This document shows positions 1-7,073 of a stretch of 39,173 nucleotides of DNA, piece by piece. Below the pieces are notes generated by a model that saw only the letters and a list, made by a program, of their open reading frames with translations, was not told the DNA's origin and searched no databases. Each line of letters opens with the position of its first letter. Within the stretch, counting starts at the first letter, position 1. The DNA comes from Oscillospiraceae bacterium (GTDB lineage Bacteria > Bacillota > Clostridia > Oscillospirales > Ruminococcaceae): the NCBI GenBank assembly GCA_021769525.1, contig JAETSQ010000024.1, positions 1-39,173 of the forward strand, read 5' to 3'. Position numbers and translations under genes: made by a program.

Positions 1-1362
1 GTGGTCGGAGAGATACCGCACCTCGTCCAGCTTCCGGTCGTACCCCGGACGGATCACCCCCCCGTCCTTCAGGGTGACGGGCGGATCATCATCGATGGCG
101 GCGGCGATGAGCTCCGCCATATCGGTGAGGGGGTCGATGCCGGCAAAGATCTCCTGGAGGTCGGTGCAGGATACCTCCGCCAGGAGCTCCCGCAGGCCGG
201 GCAGCCGCCCCATGGCCGCCCCCAGGGCGGTGATGTCCCTGGGGCCCGCGCTGCCGTAGACAATCTTGGTCATCAGCCGCTCCATGTCGTAGACCCCGGT
301 GAGCTGCTGGGTGATGCGCCCCACCAGGATGCTGCTGCGACTGAGTTCCTCCACGGCGTTGAGGCGCTTGTTGATGAGGGCGGCGGAGATGAGGGGCTGT
401 TCGATCCAGCTGCGCAGCAGCCGCTTGCCCATGGAGGTCCGGGTCTTATCCAGCACCCACAGCAGCGTCCCCCGCCGCTCCCGGCCCCGGATGGTCTCGG
501 TGAGTTCCAGGTTCCGCCGGGCGGTGAGATCCAGCTTCATAAACTGCTTGTCCGAATAGAGGTGTATCCCCTGGATGCGCTCCAGCCCCACCTTCTGGGT
601 CTGGCGCAGGTAGGCCAGGAGCGCCCCCAGGGCGGAGACCGCCGCAGGCAGCTCGGCAAGTCCCAGTTCGGTGAGGCTTTTCACCCGGAACTGCCGCAGG
701 ATCTCCAGCTGGGCCGCGGCGGCGGAAAACTGCTCCTCCGGCAGGATGTCCGCCGTGCAGCTGAGCTTTTCCTTCATAAAGGCGGTGATCCTGGGCCGGT
801 CCAGCAGCGCCTCGTTAAAGACCACCTCCCTGGGGGCAAACTTCCCCAGCTCCCCCAGGATCTGCCCGTCATCCCCGCCGGGGAGCTGGGTGACGTTCAT
901 CTCCCCGGTGGAGATGTCCCCGAAGGCGAGGCCGCAGCCCTTCTTCCCCCAGCAGATGCAGCAGAGGTAGTTGTTGCTCCCCTCCTCCAGAAGGGAGGAA
1001 TCGATGAGGGTGCCGGGGGTCACCACCCGGATGATCTCCCGTTTCACCAGGCCCTTGGCCAAGGCGGGATTTTCCATCTGCTCGCAGATGGCCACCTTGT
1101 ACCCCTTCTTGATGAGACGGTCGATGTAGCTTTCGGCGCTGTGGTAGGGGACGCCGCACATGGGGGCCCGCTCGTCCAGGCCGCACTCCCGGCCGGTGAG
1201 GGTCAGCTCCAGCTCCCTGGAGACCAGGAGGGCATCGTCGAAGAACATCTCGTAGAAGTCCCCCAGCCGGAAGAAGAGGATCTGGTCCTTATGCTGGTTT
1301 TTCACCTCCAGATACTGCCGCATCATGGGGGAAAGTTTTTCCATCTGTTCCTGTGTCAGCAT
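1..1362 (-). CDS. mutS: DNA mismatch repair protein MutS, N-terminal part (3' end beyond the window)
   Basis: The 454 visible codons are the N-terminal half of MutS, the dimeric ATPase that recognises mispairs and small loops and starts mismatch repair. The N-terminus has the mismatch-contacting Phe-X-Glu motif in the context GDFYEMFFDDA (FYE at residues 36-38), followed by the connector and the start of the lever/core region. The Walker ATPase domain would lie to the left of base 1 and is not visible. The ATG at 1360-1362 is preceded by a GGAGAGG ribosome binding site. The gene is downstream of miaB and a YlbF-family gene, an order like the miaB-ymcA-cotE-mutS cluster of Bacillus subtilis. 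Partial only because the window cuts it; no frameshift is visible. Confidence 0.95.
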   Translation of the reverse strand, partial: MLTQEQMEKLSPMMRQYLEVKNQHKDQILFFRLGDFYEMFFDDALLVSRELELTLTGRECGLDERAPMCGVPYHSAESYIDRLIKKGYKVAICEQMENPALAKGLVKREIIRVVTPGTLIDSSLLEEGSNNYLCCICWGKKGCGLAFGDISTGEMNVTQLPGGDDGQILGELGKFAPREVVFNEALLDRPRITAFMKEKLSCTADILPEEQFSAAAAQLEILRQFRVKSLTELGLAELPAAVSALGALLAYLRQTQKVGLERIQGIHLYSDKQFMKLDLTARRNLELTETIRGRERRGTLLWVLDKTRTSMGKRLLRSWIEQPLISAALINKRLNAVEELSRSSILVGRITQQLTGVYDMERLMTKIVYGSAGPRDITALGAAMGRLPGLRELLAEVSCTDLQEIFAGIDPLTDMAELIAAAIDDDPPVTLKDGGVIRPGYDRKLDEVRYLSDH

Positions 1363-1424
1363 ACTGCCTCTCCTTCCCCGGCCGGGTGTTTCGTCAAAAA
1401 GTAAGGATGACCCGCCGCAGCGAC

Positions 1425-1463
1425 CCACTGATGAACCGATGCAAAGCATCGGTTCATCAGTGG
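1425..1463 (-). repeat. Perfect 18-bp hairpin spanning the ylbF-like stop codon
   Basis: Bases 1425-1442 and 1446-1463 are perfect inverse complements separated by only three bases (AAA). The TGA stop codon of the upstream YlbF-like gene (1457-1459) lies inside the stem. No T-run follows on the minus strand, so this is not a classic intrinsic terminator. It could be an RNA processing or stability element between the two genes (inference). Confidence 0.75.
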
Positions 1464-1861
1464 CAGCCGGAGCACCCGGAGCAGTCCCCGCCGCAGGCGG
1501 TCTCCTCTTCGATGGCGGCGGGGTCCTCCCCGTTGGCGCTGTAGACGATGATCTGCTGGATGAAGTTCAGCACCCGGTCCAGCTCCTCCTTGGTGGTGTT
1601 GTAGGCAGCCATGGTGGGGTGGGCCATGATCCGCGCGTAGAGGGCCCGCACCTCCTCGTTGAGGGCGGCCAGCTTCTCCTGATCCTTCTCCTCCTTCTGC
1701 ACCTCGGCGCTGAGGGAGAGCTTTTTCAGGTTAAAGTCCCCGATCATCTCCTGGAGGACCGCGTCCTTGTCGGCGGCGTCCCTCGCCACGTTGTAGGCGG
1801 TGTACTCGTCGCTCTGCTGGAGGGCGGCCCCCAGCTCCCTTGCCATTGCGATAACATCCAT
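1457..1861 (-). CDS. YlbF/YmcA-family regulator (RicA/RicF-like) with a cysteine-rich tail
   Basis: A 134-residue helical protein of the YlbF/YmcA (Com_YlbF) family. In Bacillus the family members RicA and RicF form a complex with RicT that works with RNase Y in mRNA maturation and binds iron-sulfur clusters (family knowledge). Here the body is predicted helical (charged heptad-like stretch about residues 45-75). The C-terminus ends in CGGDCSGCSGCH, placing Cys at 123, 127, 130 and 133, which fits a metal or cluster ligand set. It lies 22 bases after miaB with an AAGGAGAG ribosome binding site, and its stop is inside an 18-bp hairpin before mutS. Synteny (miaB, this gene, mutS) points to the RicA (YmcA) position, but sequence alone does not separate RicA from RicF. 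Confidence 0.82.
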   Translation of the reverse strand: MDVIAMARELGAALQQSDEYTAYNVARDAADKDAVLQEMIGDFNLKKLSLSAEVQKEEKDQEKLAALNEEVRALYARIMAHPTMAAYNTTKEELDRVLNFIQQIIVYSANGEDPAAIEEETACGGDCSGCSGCH

Positions 1862-1883
1862 CGTTCCGTCTCTCCTTCTAATT

Positions 1884-3299
1884 CTAAAAATTTTCTGCCA
1901 GGCGCCCCATCAGGGCCCAGTTTTTGGCGGAGGTGATCTCCACCTCCACGAACTGCCCCGCCAGCTCCGGCCCGCCGGGGAACTCCACGATGAGAAACTG
2001 GTCGGTGCGGGAGGTCATCATCCCCTCCCCCTTGCCGGGGCCTTCCACCAGCACCCGGAGGGTCTTCCCCACCTGGCGCTCCATGTAGTCTTCCCCGATC
2101 TTTCCCTGCACCTCCAAAAGCTCCCGGAACCACCGGGATTTTTCCTCTGGCGGCACCGGGTCGGGGAGGGTCTCCGCCTTGGTGCCGCCGCGCCGGGAGT
2201 AAAGGAAGGTGTAGAGGGCGGTGTAGCCCACCTTTCGGACCAGCTCCAGGGTCTTCTCAAAATCCTCCCTGGTCTCTCCGGGGAAGCCCACGATAATATC
2301 GCTGGTGAGGGCCAGCTCCGGCATTTTCTCTTTGGCGTAGGCCACCAACTCCAGGTATTTTTCGGTGGTGTACCGGCGGTTCATCTCCATAAGAATGCGG
2401 TCCGAGCCGGACTGGACCGGCAGATGGAGGTGCTTTGAGACCTTCTCGCAGTCCGCCATGGCGTCCAGCAGCTCCCTGGTGCAGTCCTTGGGGTGGGAGG
2501 TCATAAACCGGATGCGGAAGTCCCCAGGGATGTCGTTTATTTGCCGCAGCAGCTCCGGGAAGCGGATGCCCCCGTCGTAGGAGTTGACGTTCTGCCCCAG
2601 GAGGGTGATGTCCCGGTACCCCTCCCCCACCAGCTCCTCCACCTCCCGGAGGATGTCCTCCGGCCGGCGGCTCCGCTCCCTGCCCCGGACGTAGGGGACG
2701 ATGCAGTAGGAACAGAAGTTGTTGCAGCCGTACATCACCGTCACCCAGGCCTTGGGCCAGCCGGTGCGCCGGGTGGGGATATTTTCCACAATGGTGTCCG
2801 GCTCCTCATCGGCGGCCTTGATGCTCCGCCTGCCCAGGCAGAGGGCCCCGTAAAGCCGCTCCGGCAAGTTGGCCCAGGCATCGGCCCCTGCCACGATGTC
2901 CACCTGGGGATAGCTCTTTTTGATTCTTTCCGCAATGGATTGCTGCTGGGTCATGCACCCCACCAGGGCGATGAGGAGCTCCGGCTTCTGGCGCTTGTAG
3001 TGCTTAAGGGCCCCCACCGTGCCCAGGACGCGCTTTTCCGCGTTTTCCCGCACGGCGCAGGTGTTGTAAACGATGAGGTCCGCCTCCTCCAGGGAGTCGG
3101 TGAAGCCGTAGCCCATCTCCGCCAGCATCCCCCGGAGCTTCTCCCCGTCGGCGGCGTTCTGCTGGCAGCCGAAGCTGTGGACCAGGGCCAGGGGCGGGGC
3201 GTCGTATTTTTGGGCAAGATGCTCCCGTATCAGGCGGGTGTACTGCCGCCGGCCGGCGGTTTGGGCGTAGTCTAAAATACAGTCCTGTTTGATCGGCAA
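1884..3299 (-). CDS. miaB: tRNA-2-methylthio-N6-dimethylallyladenosine synthase MiaB
   Basis: Radical SAM methylthiotransferase that adds the 2-methylthio group to N6-isopentenyladenosine-37 of tRNAs. Counting from the TTG start, the N-terminal domain has three cluster cysteines, C45 (SFGCQQN), C80 (YNTCAVRE) and C114 (VGCMTQQ). The radical SAM motif CNNFCSYC follows at C191, C195 and C198, and a TRAM domain ends the protein. Start choice: an in-frame ATG at 3332 has no ribosome binding site and sits at the predicted transcription start of the promoter at 3341-3369. The TTG at 3297-3299 follows GGAGGA with 6 bases of spacing. I therefore prefer TTG (471 residues); the ATG version would be 482 residues. 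It is first of a miaB, ylbF-like, mutS operon. Confidence 0.93.
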   Translation of the reverse strand: MPIKQDCILDYAQTAGRRQYTRLIREHLAQKYDAPPLALVHSFGCQQNAADGEKLRGMLAEMGYGFTDSLEEADLIVYNTCAVRENAEKRVLGTVGALKHYKRQKPELLIALVGCMTQQQSIAERIKKSYPQVDIVAGADAWANLPERLYGALCLGRRSIKAADEEPDTIVENIPTRRTGWPKAWVTVMYGCNNFCSYCIVPYVRGRERSRRPEDILREVEELVGEGYRDITLLGQNVNSYDGGIRFPELLRQINDIPGDFRIRFMTSHPKDCTRELLDAMADCEKVSKHLHLPVQSGSDRILMEMNRRYTTEKYLELVAYAKEKMPELALTSDIIVGFPGETREDFEKTLELVRKVGYTALYTFLYSRRGGTKAETLPDPVPPEEKSRWFRELLEVQGKIGEDYMERQVGKTLRVLVEGPGKGEGMMTSRTDQFLIVEFPGGPELAGQFVEVEITSAKNWALMGRLAENF

Positions 3300-3340
3300 A
3301 TCCAGTCCTCCGGGAAAAAAGTTAAGATTCATGTGAAATG

Positions 3341-3369
3341 ATTATACCACTTTTGAGGTGTCGTTTCAA
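3341..3369 (-). promoter_or_regulatory. Promoter of the miaB operon
   Basis: Minus-strand TTGAAA (3364-3369), 17-base spacer, TATAAT (3341-3346), with TGG just before the -10 (extended -10). The expected start of transcription is near 3334, only two bases before the in-frame ATG of miaB, which supports use of the downstream TTG start. Confidence 0.8.
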
Positions 3370-3402
3370 CCAAAAGAAAAAGCTCCTTCCGGCTTTCCGG
3401 TC

Positions 3403-3858
3403 CTACTTGGCTTCCTTCCACATCCGCTGGATGAACTGCTCCGCCATCCGGAGGTCATGCTCGTTGGGGCGGCCTTTGCGGATACCCCCCAGGAACTTCC
3501 AGGGGCCATAGGTGTCGTACCCCGGACACTGGTAGCGGCCCAGGCAGACAACGCCCCGCTCCTCCAGGAGCTTGCGCACCTGGTAGGTGTAGTCCTTGTA
3601 CCCCATCCCGCAGGTGTCCGCCAGGAAGACCCGGTGCTCCGGGATAAAGGCCGCCTCCTGGGCAAACTTCACAACGGACTGGTGGAGGGTGCCGAAATAG
3701 GTCCCGGAGGCCAGGCCGATGAGCCGGTATCCGGAAAGGTCCGGCGGAGCCTCCTTCTCCAGGTCCACCGTTTTGGCGCCGATCTTCTTTGCCATCCGCT
3801 CCACCACCTTTTTGGTGTTGCCGTGGTGGGGGGAGGCGTAGAGGATGATGGATCTCAT
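3403..3858 (-). CDS. Flavodoxin-like protein
   Basis: A 151-residue protein beginning MRSIILYASPHHGNTKKVVE, the N-terminal beta strand and phosphate-binding loop of the flavodoxin fold, where the SPHHGNT stretch resembles the FMN phosphate loop T/S-x-x-G-x-T. A later ADTCGMGY segment probably lines the flavin isoalloxazine. It is likely an FMN-binding electron carrier or flavodoxin-family oxidoreductase domain; the partner is unknown. The start ATG at 3858 follows AGGGAGAA. An in-frame upstream ATG at 3927 is rejected because it would run through a strong terminator. The gene begins only 20 bases after that terminator (3879-3921), so its expression probably depends on read-through. Confidence 0.8.
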   Translation of the reverse strand: MRSIILYASPHHGNTKKVVERMAKKIGAKTVDLEKEAPPDLSGYRLIGLASGTYFGTLHQSVVKFAQEAAFIPEHRVFLADTCGMGYKDYTYQVRKLLEERGVVCLGRYQCPGYDTYGPWKFLGGIRKGRPNEHDLRMAEQFIQRMWKEAK

Positions 3859-3878
3859 GGATACACTTCTCCCTTCCG

Positions 3879-3921
3879 AAAAAAGGCGGAGGAGCGCCCG
3901 GACAAGGGGCACTCTTCCGCC
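3879..3921 (-). terminator. Intrinsic terminator after the M24 peptidase gene
   Basis: On the minus strand a 15-bp stem (arms 3907-3921 and 3885-3899, one A.C mismatch and one G.U wobble) with a 7-base loop is followed directly by TTTTTT (3884-3879). It ends the unit containing the M24 peptidase and stands just before the flavodoxin ribosome binding site. Confidence 0.85.
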
Positions 3922-3932
3922 AGGCATAGGCT

Positions 3933-5003
3933 TTACAGGGTGATCAGTTCCTTGGGGCTGTGGGTCAGGTCCTCGCAGCCGTCCTCCGTGATGAGGACGA
4001 TGTCCTCAATGCGGCAGCCGAACCGCCCGGAGAGGTAGATGCCCGGCTCCACCGACATGACGATGCCGGGCTGGCAGACCGCCTCGCCGGCGGTGGTGGA
4101 AAAGCGGGGCTCCTCGTGGATCTCCAGGCCCAGGGAATGGCCGGTGCCGTGTCCGAAGCACCCCTCGTATCCCGCCCCGTAGATGAGGTCGCGGCTGGCG
4201 GCGTCCACATCGACGCAGGGGACGCCGGGGGCTATTTTAGCGATGGAGGTCAGCTGGGCCTTCAGCACCAGGTCATAGACCTTCTCCATCTCCTCGGTGA
4301 CGTAGCCGATGGCTACGGTGCGGGTCATATCGGAGCAGTACCCCGCCGAGGCGGCCCCGAAGTCCATGGTGAGGAAATCCCCCTCCTGGAGGGGCCGGTC
4401 CCCCGGCACCCCGTGGGGCAGGCTGGAGTTGGGGCCGGCCACGCAGATGGTGCTGAAGGCCAGACCGTCCGCCCCGTTCTTTTTCAGGCGGTACTCCAGT
4501 TCCGCCGCCACCTGGCGCTCGGTCATCCCGGCCTTTATGACGTTCAGCATCTCGCTGAAGGATCTATCGGTGATGGCCTGGGCGTCCTTAATGTGCCGGA
4601 TCTCCTCCTCATCTTTGATGCGGCGCAGCCGGAGGATGGCCTTGTCCACCCGGTCGTCGGTGAGGAGCTCCACCTCCGGCAGCATCTTCCGGAAGCGGTT
4701 CATCTCCCCGATGGTCTGGTAGGTGGTCTCCAGGGCCAGGGAGCGGAGCTCCAGCTTCTTCACCAGCTCCGGCAGCTGCTCCTCCAGCTTCTCCTGGAGG
4801 AGGACCTCGCAGTTTCGGATGGTCTTTCGGGCCACCTCGATGTACCGGAAATCCAGCAGGGCGTAGCTGCCCTTGCGGGTGATGAGGACCACCCCGGCGC
4901 TGGAGCGCAGGCCGGTGAGGTAATGCCGGTTCACGCTGGAGGTAACAAGAACTCCGTCCACCTCATCCGGCAGCTTTGGGAGCAGGGCTTCGATGCGGTT
5001 CAT
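3933..5003 (-). CDS. M24-family metallopeptidase (Xaa-Pro aminopeptidase/dipeptidase type)
   Basis: A 356-residue pita-bread metallopeptidase, probably cytosolic, removing or splitting residues next to proline. An N-terminal creatinase-like domain (about 1-125) is followed by the catalytic domain. The five expected metal ligands are present: D214 and D225 (MDFGAASAGYCSDMTRT), H289 (HGTGHSLG), E319 (SVEPGIY) and E333 (RIEDIV); H197 (LPHGVP) matches the conserved substrate-side histidine. The ATG at 5003 has a GGAG site and lies inside the 3' end of the upstream endonuclease IV-like gene (41-base overlap), so the two are probably translationally coupled. Substrate type (aminopeptidase P versus prolidase) cannot be decided here. 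Confidence 0.93.
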   Translation of the reverse strand: MNRIEALLPKLPDEVDGVLVTSSVNRHYLTGLRSSAGVVLITRKGSYALLDFRYIEVARKTIRNCEVLLQEKLEEQLPELVKKLELRSLALETTYQTIGEMNRFRKMLPEVELLTDDRVDKAILRLRRIKDEEEIRHIKDAQAITDRSFSEMLNVIKAGMTERQVAAELEYRLKKNGADGLAFSTICVAGPNSSLPHGVPGDRPLQEGDFLTMDFGAASAGYCSDMTRTVAIGYVTEEMEKVYDLVLKAQLTSIAKIAPGVPCVDVDAASRDLIYGAGYEGCFGHGTGHSLGLEIHEEPRFSTTAGEAVCQPGIVMSVEPGIYLSGRFGCRIEDIVLITEDGCEDLTHSPKELITL

Positions 5004-5880
5004 GGTGTTTTTCTCCTTTCTGTCCTGCCGCGGCGCGGTAAATATCCCGCATGGCCGCGGCGTCTTCGCTCTGTGTCCCGGCGGATTCGCAGATGATCAC
5101 CGGGGTACAGCCGTACTTTACGATCTCCTCCGCCAGCGGCTCGAACCAAGGTCCGTACTGCCGGTCGGCAAAGGTGAGGTGCCGTTTCTCCCCACCCTTC
5201 TCGGTGTACTCGATGCGGGAAAAATGGCTGTGGAACACCCGCAGCCGGTCCCGCCCCAGCTTCCCGTCCATAAGGCGGAAGGCTTCGGAAAAATCCTCCG
5301 GGGCCCGCATCCCCCCCAGGGTGCGGGCGTTGAGGTGCCCCCAGTCGATGCAGGGGATGAGCCGGTCATCCATGGCGCAGAGCTCCAGCACCTCCTCCAG
5401 GGTCCCCAGCTGGTTTATCTTCCCCATGGTCTCCGGACAGAGGGTGATGTCCGAAAGCCCGGCCTCTTCCAGGGCTTTTATGGCCATTTGGATCGTGCCT
5501 TTGGCCAGCTCCAGGGCCTCGGCCCGGCTGAGCTTGGCGCAGGAGCCGGTGTGGACCACCACCCGGTCCGCCCCCAGGAGCCTTGCCGCCGCCGCGGATT
5601 CCAATATGTACCGGACGCTCCCCCGGCGCTTCTCCTCCTCCGTGCTGGAAAGGGAGATGTAGTAGGGGGCGTGGAGGGAGAGGCGGATGCCCTTTTCCCC
5701 ACAGTCCTTCTTGAGGCTGGCGGCGGTGGCGGGGTTCACCCGCACCCCCCGGCCGCACTGGTACTCAAAGGCGTTGAGGCCCAGCTTCTCCAGGTACTCC
5801 GGTATCTGGGTGGTCTTTTTGTAGCCCATGGCGGCAAAGCTCTCCGCCGTCCCCGCCGGGCCGAACCAGATCCTGTCCAT
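4963..5880 (-). CDS. Endonuclease IV-like TIM-barrel protein (AP endonuclease family 2)
   Basis: A 305-residue xylose isomerase-like TIM barrel of the AP endonuclease 2/deoxyribonuclease IV family, which cleaves DNA at abasic sites with a zinc cluster. Expected metal-binding positions occur in order: SLHAPYY, VVVHTGSC, LCPETMG, CIDWGHLNA, VFHSHFS and IICESAG. The start ATG (5880) follows a GGAAGGGAGGGGAGAAG site. The last 13 codons overlap the start of the M24 peptidase gene. The C-terminal tail (RSPAPKAAG) is low in complexity and may be a by-product of that overlap. A related sugar isomerase function cannot be fully excluded, but the ligand pattern favours the nuclease. Confidence 0.85.
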   Translation of the reverse strand: MDRIWFGPAGTAESFAAMGYKKTTQIPEYLEKLGLNAFEYQCGRGVRVNPATAASLKKDCGEKGIRLSLHAPYYISLSSTEEEKRRGSVRYILESAAAARLLGADRVVVHTGSCAKLSRAEALELAKGTIQMAIKALEEAGLSDITLCPETMGKINQLGTLEEVLELCAMDDRLIPCIDWGHLNARTLGGMRAPEDFSEAFRLMDGKLGRDRLRVFHSHFSRIEYTEKGGEKRHLTFADRQYGPWFEPLAEEIVKYGCTPVIICESAGTQSEDAAAMRDIYRAAAGQKGEKHHEPHRSPAPKAAG

Positions 5881-5904
5881 TCTTCTCCCCTCCCTTCCGA
5901 AAGG

Positions 5905-6618
5905 TCACCGCTTCAGCTGCCGGATGTAGCCGCTTTCGCTTCCGTCCCAGCCGCAGCGGATACACCGGCCGTTTTCAAAAATATGGTGGCAGTTGGGGTA
6001 TCCGTACAGGTAGTGGGCGCACTCCGGACAGAGCCGCCGCATCTGTGAGCTTCCCTCCCGGAAACTGCTCCCGCATTCATCGCAGAAGACCAGCTCCCAT
6101 CCCTCCATCCGCGGGTCCGGCTGCCACTGCCGGGGGGTGTAATGCTTCAGGACCACCTTTTCCCACCGGCGTTTTACCGCCAAAAAGCCCCAGTCCTCCT
6201 CCTGCATGGGCTCCACCAGGACAGAAAGGCAGCGGGAGAACCGCCCGCAGAGGACATCGGTGAAGATCTGGTCCCCGATGACCGCCGCCTCCCTGGGAGC
6301 AAGACCCATTCCTTTCAGGGCCTTCCAAAGGGGGAAGGGCAACGGCTTTTTGGCGTCCGCCACATATTCCAGTCCCAGGCCCTTGGCAAAAGGGGCCACC
6401 CGCTCCGGGGTGTTGTTGGAGAGGATCAGCAGCCGCAGACCCGCGGTCCGCTGCTCCTCCAGCCAGGCCAGCACCTTCTCGTGGGGGACCGGATTATCGT
6501 GGGTGGTGAGGGTGTTATCCACATCCAGGAACAAGGCCCGGATCCCCTGCTCCAGGAAGAAGCGGGCGGGGATCTCGTAAACGCGCCGGAAGCTGTGATC
6601 CGGGAAAAAAAGGGACAA
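5905..6618 (-). CDS. yqeG: YqeG-family HAD phosphatase with C-terminal cysteine-rich extension
   Basis: The first ~165 residues match the YqeG subfamily of HAD phosphatases: FLDVDNTL (nucleophile D32 and D34), LSNNTPERV (motif II Ser), the KKPLP lysine and GDQIFTDV (D116). About 70 extra residues follow, with Cys at 179, 182, 197, 200, 210, 219 and 222 and His at 211-212, arranged as CxxC pairs typical of zinc ribbons. The usual YqeG protein is about 170-180 residues, so the tail is an addition. The substrate of YqeG is not established. The TTG start (6618) is chosen because AGGAGGA stands 6 bases upstream and the protein then begins MSLFFPDHSF, as in the family. An ATG eight codons upstream would place the ribosome binding site inside the gene. 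Confidence 0.85.
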   Translation of the reverse strand: MSLFFPDHSFRRVYEIPARFFLEQGIRALFLDVDNTLTTHDNPVPHEKVLAWLEEQRTAGLRLLILSNNTPERVAPFAKGLGLEYVADAKKPLPFPLWKALKGMGLAPREAAVIGDQIFTDVLCGRFSRCLSVLVEPMQEEDWGFLAVKRRWEKVVLKHYTPRQWQPDPRMEGWELVFCDECGSSFREGSSQMRRLCPECAHYLYGYPNCHHIFENGRCIRCGWDGSESGYIRQLKR

Positions 6619-6643
6619 ACCCGCTCCTCCTTCCGTCTGCAAG

Positions 6644-6672
6644 AAAAAGGGCGGGCATCACAATGCCCGCCC
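6644..6672 (-). terminator. Intrinsic terminator of rpsU
   Basis: Minus-strand perfect 10-bp stem (arms 6663-6672 and 6649-6658, GGGCGGGCAT type) with a 4-base loop, followed by TTTTT. It lies directly after the rpsU stop codon. Confidence 0.92.
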
Positions 6673-6687
6673 CTCCTGCTTCGCAAA

Positions 6688-6864
6688 TCACTTGTACTTG
6701 CGCTTACGAGCAGCCTCGGATTTCTTCTTGCGCTTCACAGAAGGCTTCTCGTAATGCTCTCTTTTGCGCACCTCGGCCAGCACGCCGGACTTGGCGCAGC
6801 TCCTCTTAAAACGGCGGAGAGCGCTTTCCAGAGATTCATTATCTTTAATTCTGATTTCTGCCAT
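6688..6864 (-). CDS. rpsU: 30S ribosomal protein S21
   Basis: A 58-residue basic protein starting [19 protein letters not shown] and ending in a Lys/Arg-rich tail ([15 protein letters not shown]), the standard length and shape of bacterial S21, a late-assembling small-subunit protein involved in initiation. The start ATG (6864) has the site GGGAGGGAATAAGGGTA before it; the open frame extends 28 codons further upstream but has no supporting site. It is preceded by its own promoter (6935-6964) and followed by a strong terminator, so it is probably mainly monocistronic, with some read-through into yqeG. Confidence 0.96.
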   Translation of the reverse strand: MAEIRIKDNESLESALRRFKRSCAKSGVLAEVRKREHYEKPSVKRKKKSEAARKRKYK

Positions 6865-6934
6865 TACCCTTATTCCCTCCCCACGCCAAGCGGCTGGAGT
6901 ATATCCCCCCAAAAGCAGAAGGATAACACAACAA

Positions 6935-6964
6935 ATTATACAACACAATATTTTGTTGTGTCAA
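6935..6964 (-). promoter_or_regulatory. rpsU promoter with operator-like dyad
   Basis: Minus-strand TTGACA (6959-6964), 18-base spacer, TATAAT (6935-6940). The spacer is occupied by a near-palindrome (6940-6959): ACAACA, one mismatched pair and the self-complementary centre AATATT, then TGTTGT. This could bind a regulator, or may only reflect AT-rich promoter composition. Confidence 0.75.
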
Positions 6965-6989
6965 GTCCCTGCGGGGGAATATCTGCTGA

Positions 6990-7025
6990 AAAAACAAATT
7001 TTTGTGGACCGCACGGCAAAAATTT
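6990..7025 (-). terminator. Possible terminator downstream of leuS
   Basis: Minus-strand inverted repeat with 9-bp AT-rich arms (7017-7025 and 6996-7004) around a 12-base loop, followed by G and TTTTTT. The low GC content of the stem makes it a weak candidate. Confidence 0.45.
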
Positions 7026-7073
7026 TAGGAAGAAGGCTGTTTTTTATCTCCGCTCCCGTTTTTGTCTCTGTCC

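Noticed and set aside
1-1404. A plus-strand frame covering the mutS fragment.
   Set aside because: It is antisense to an unmistakable MutS N-terminus and its translation is Gly/Pro/Leu/His-rich without domain character.
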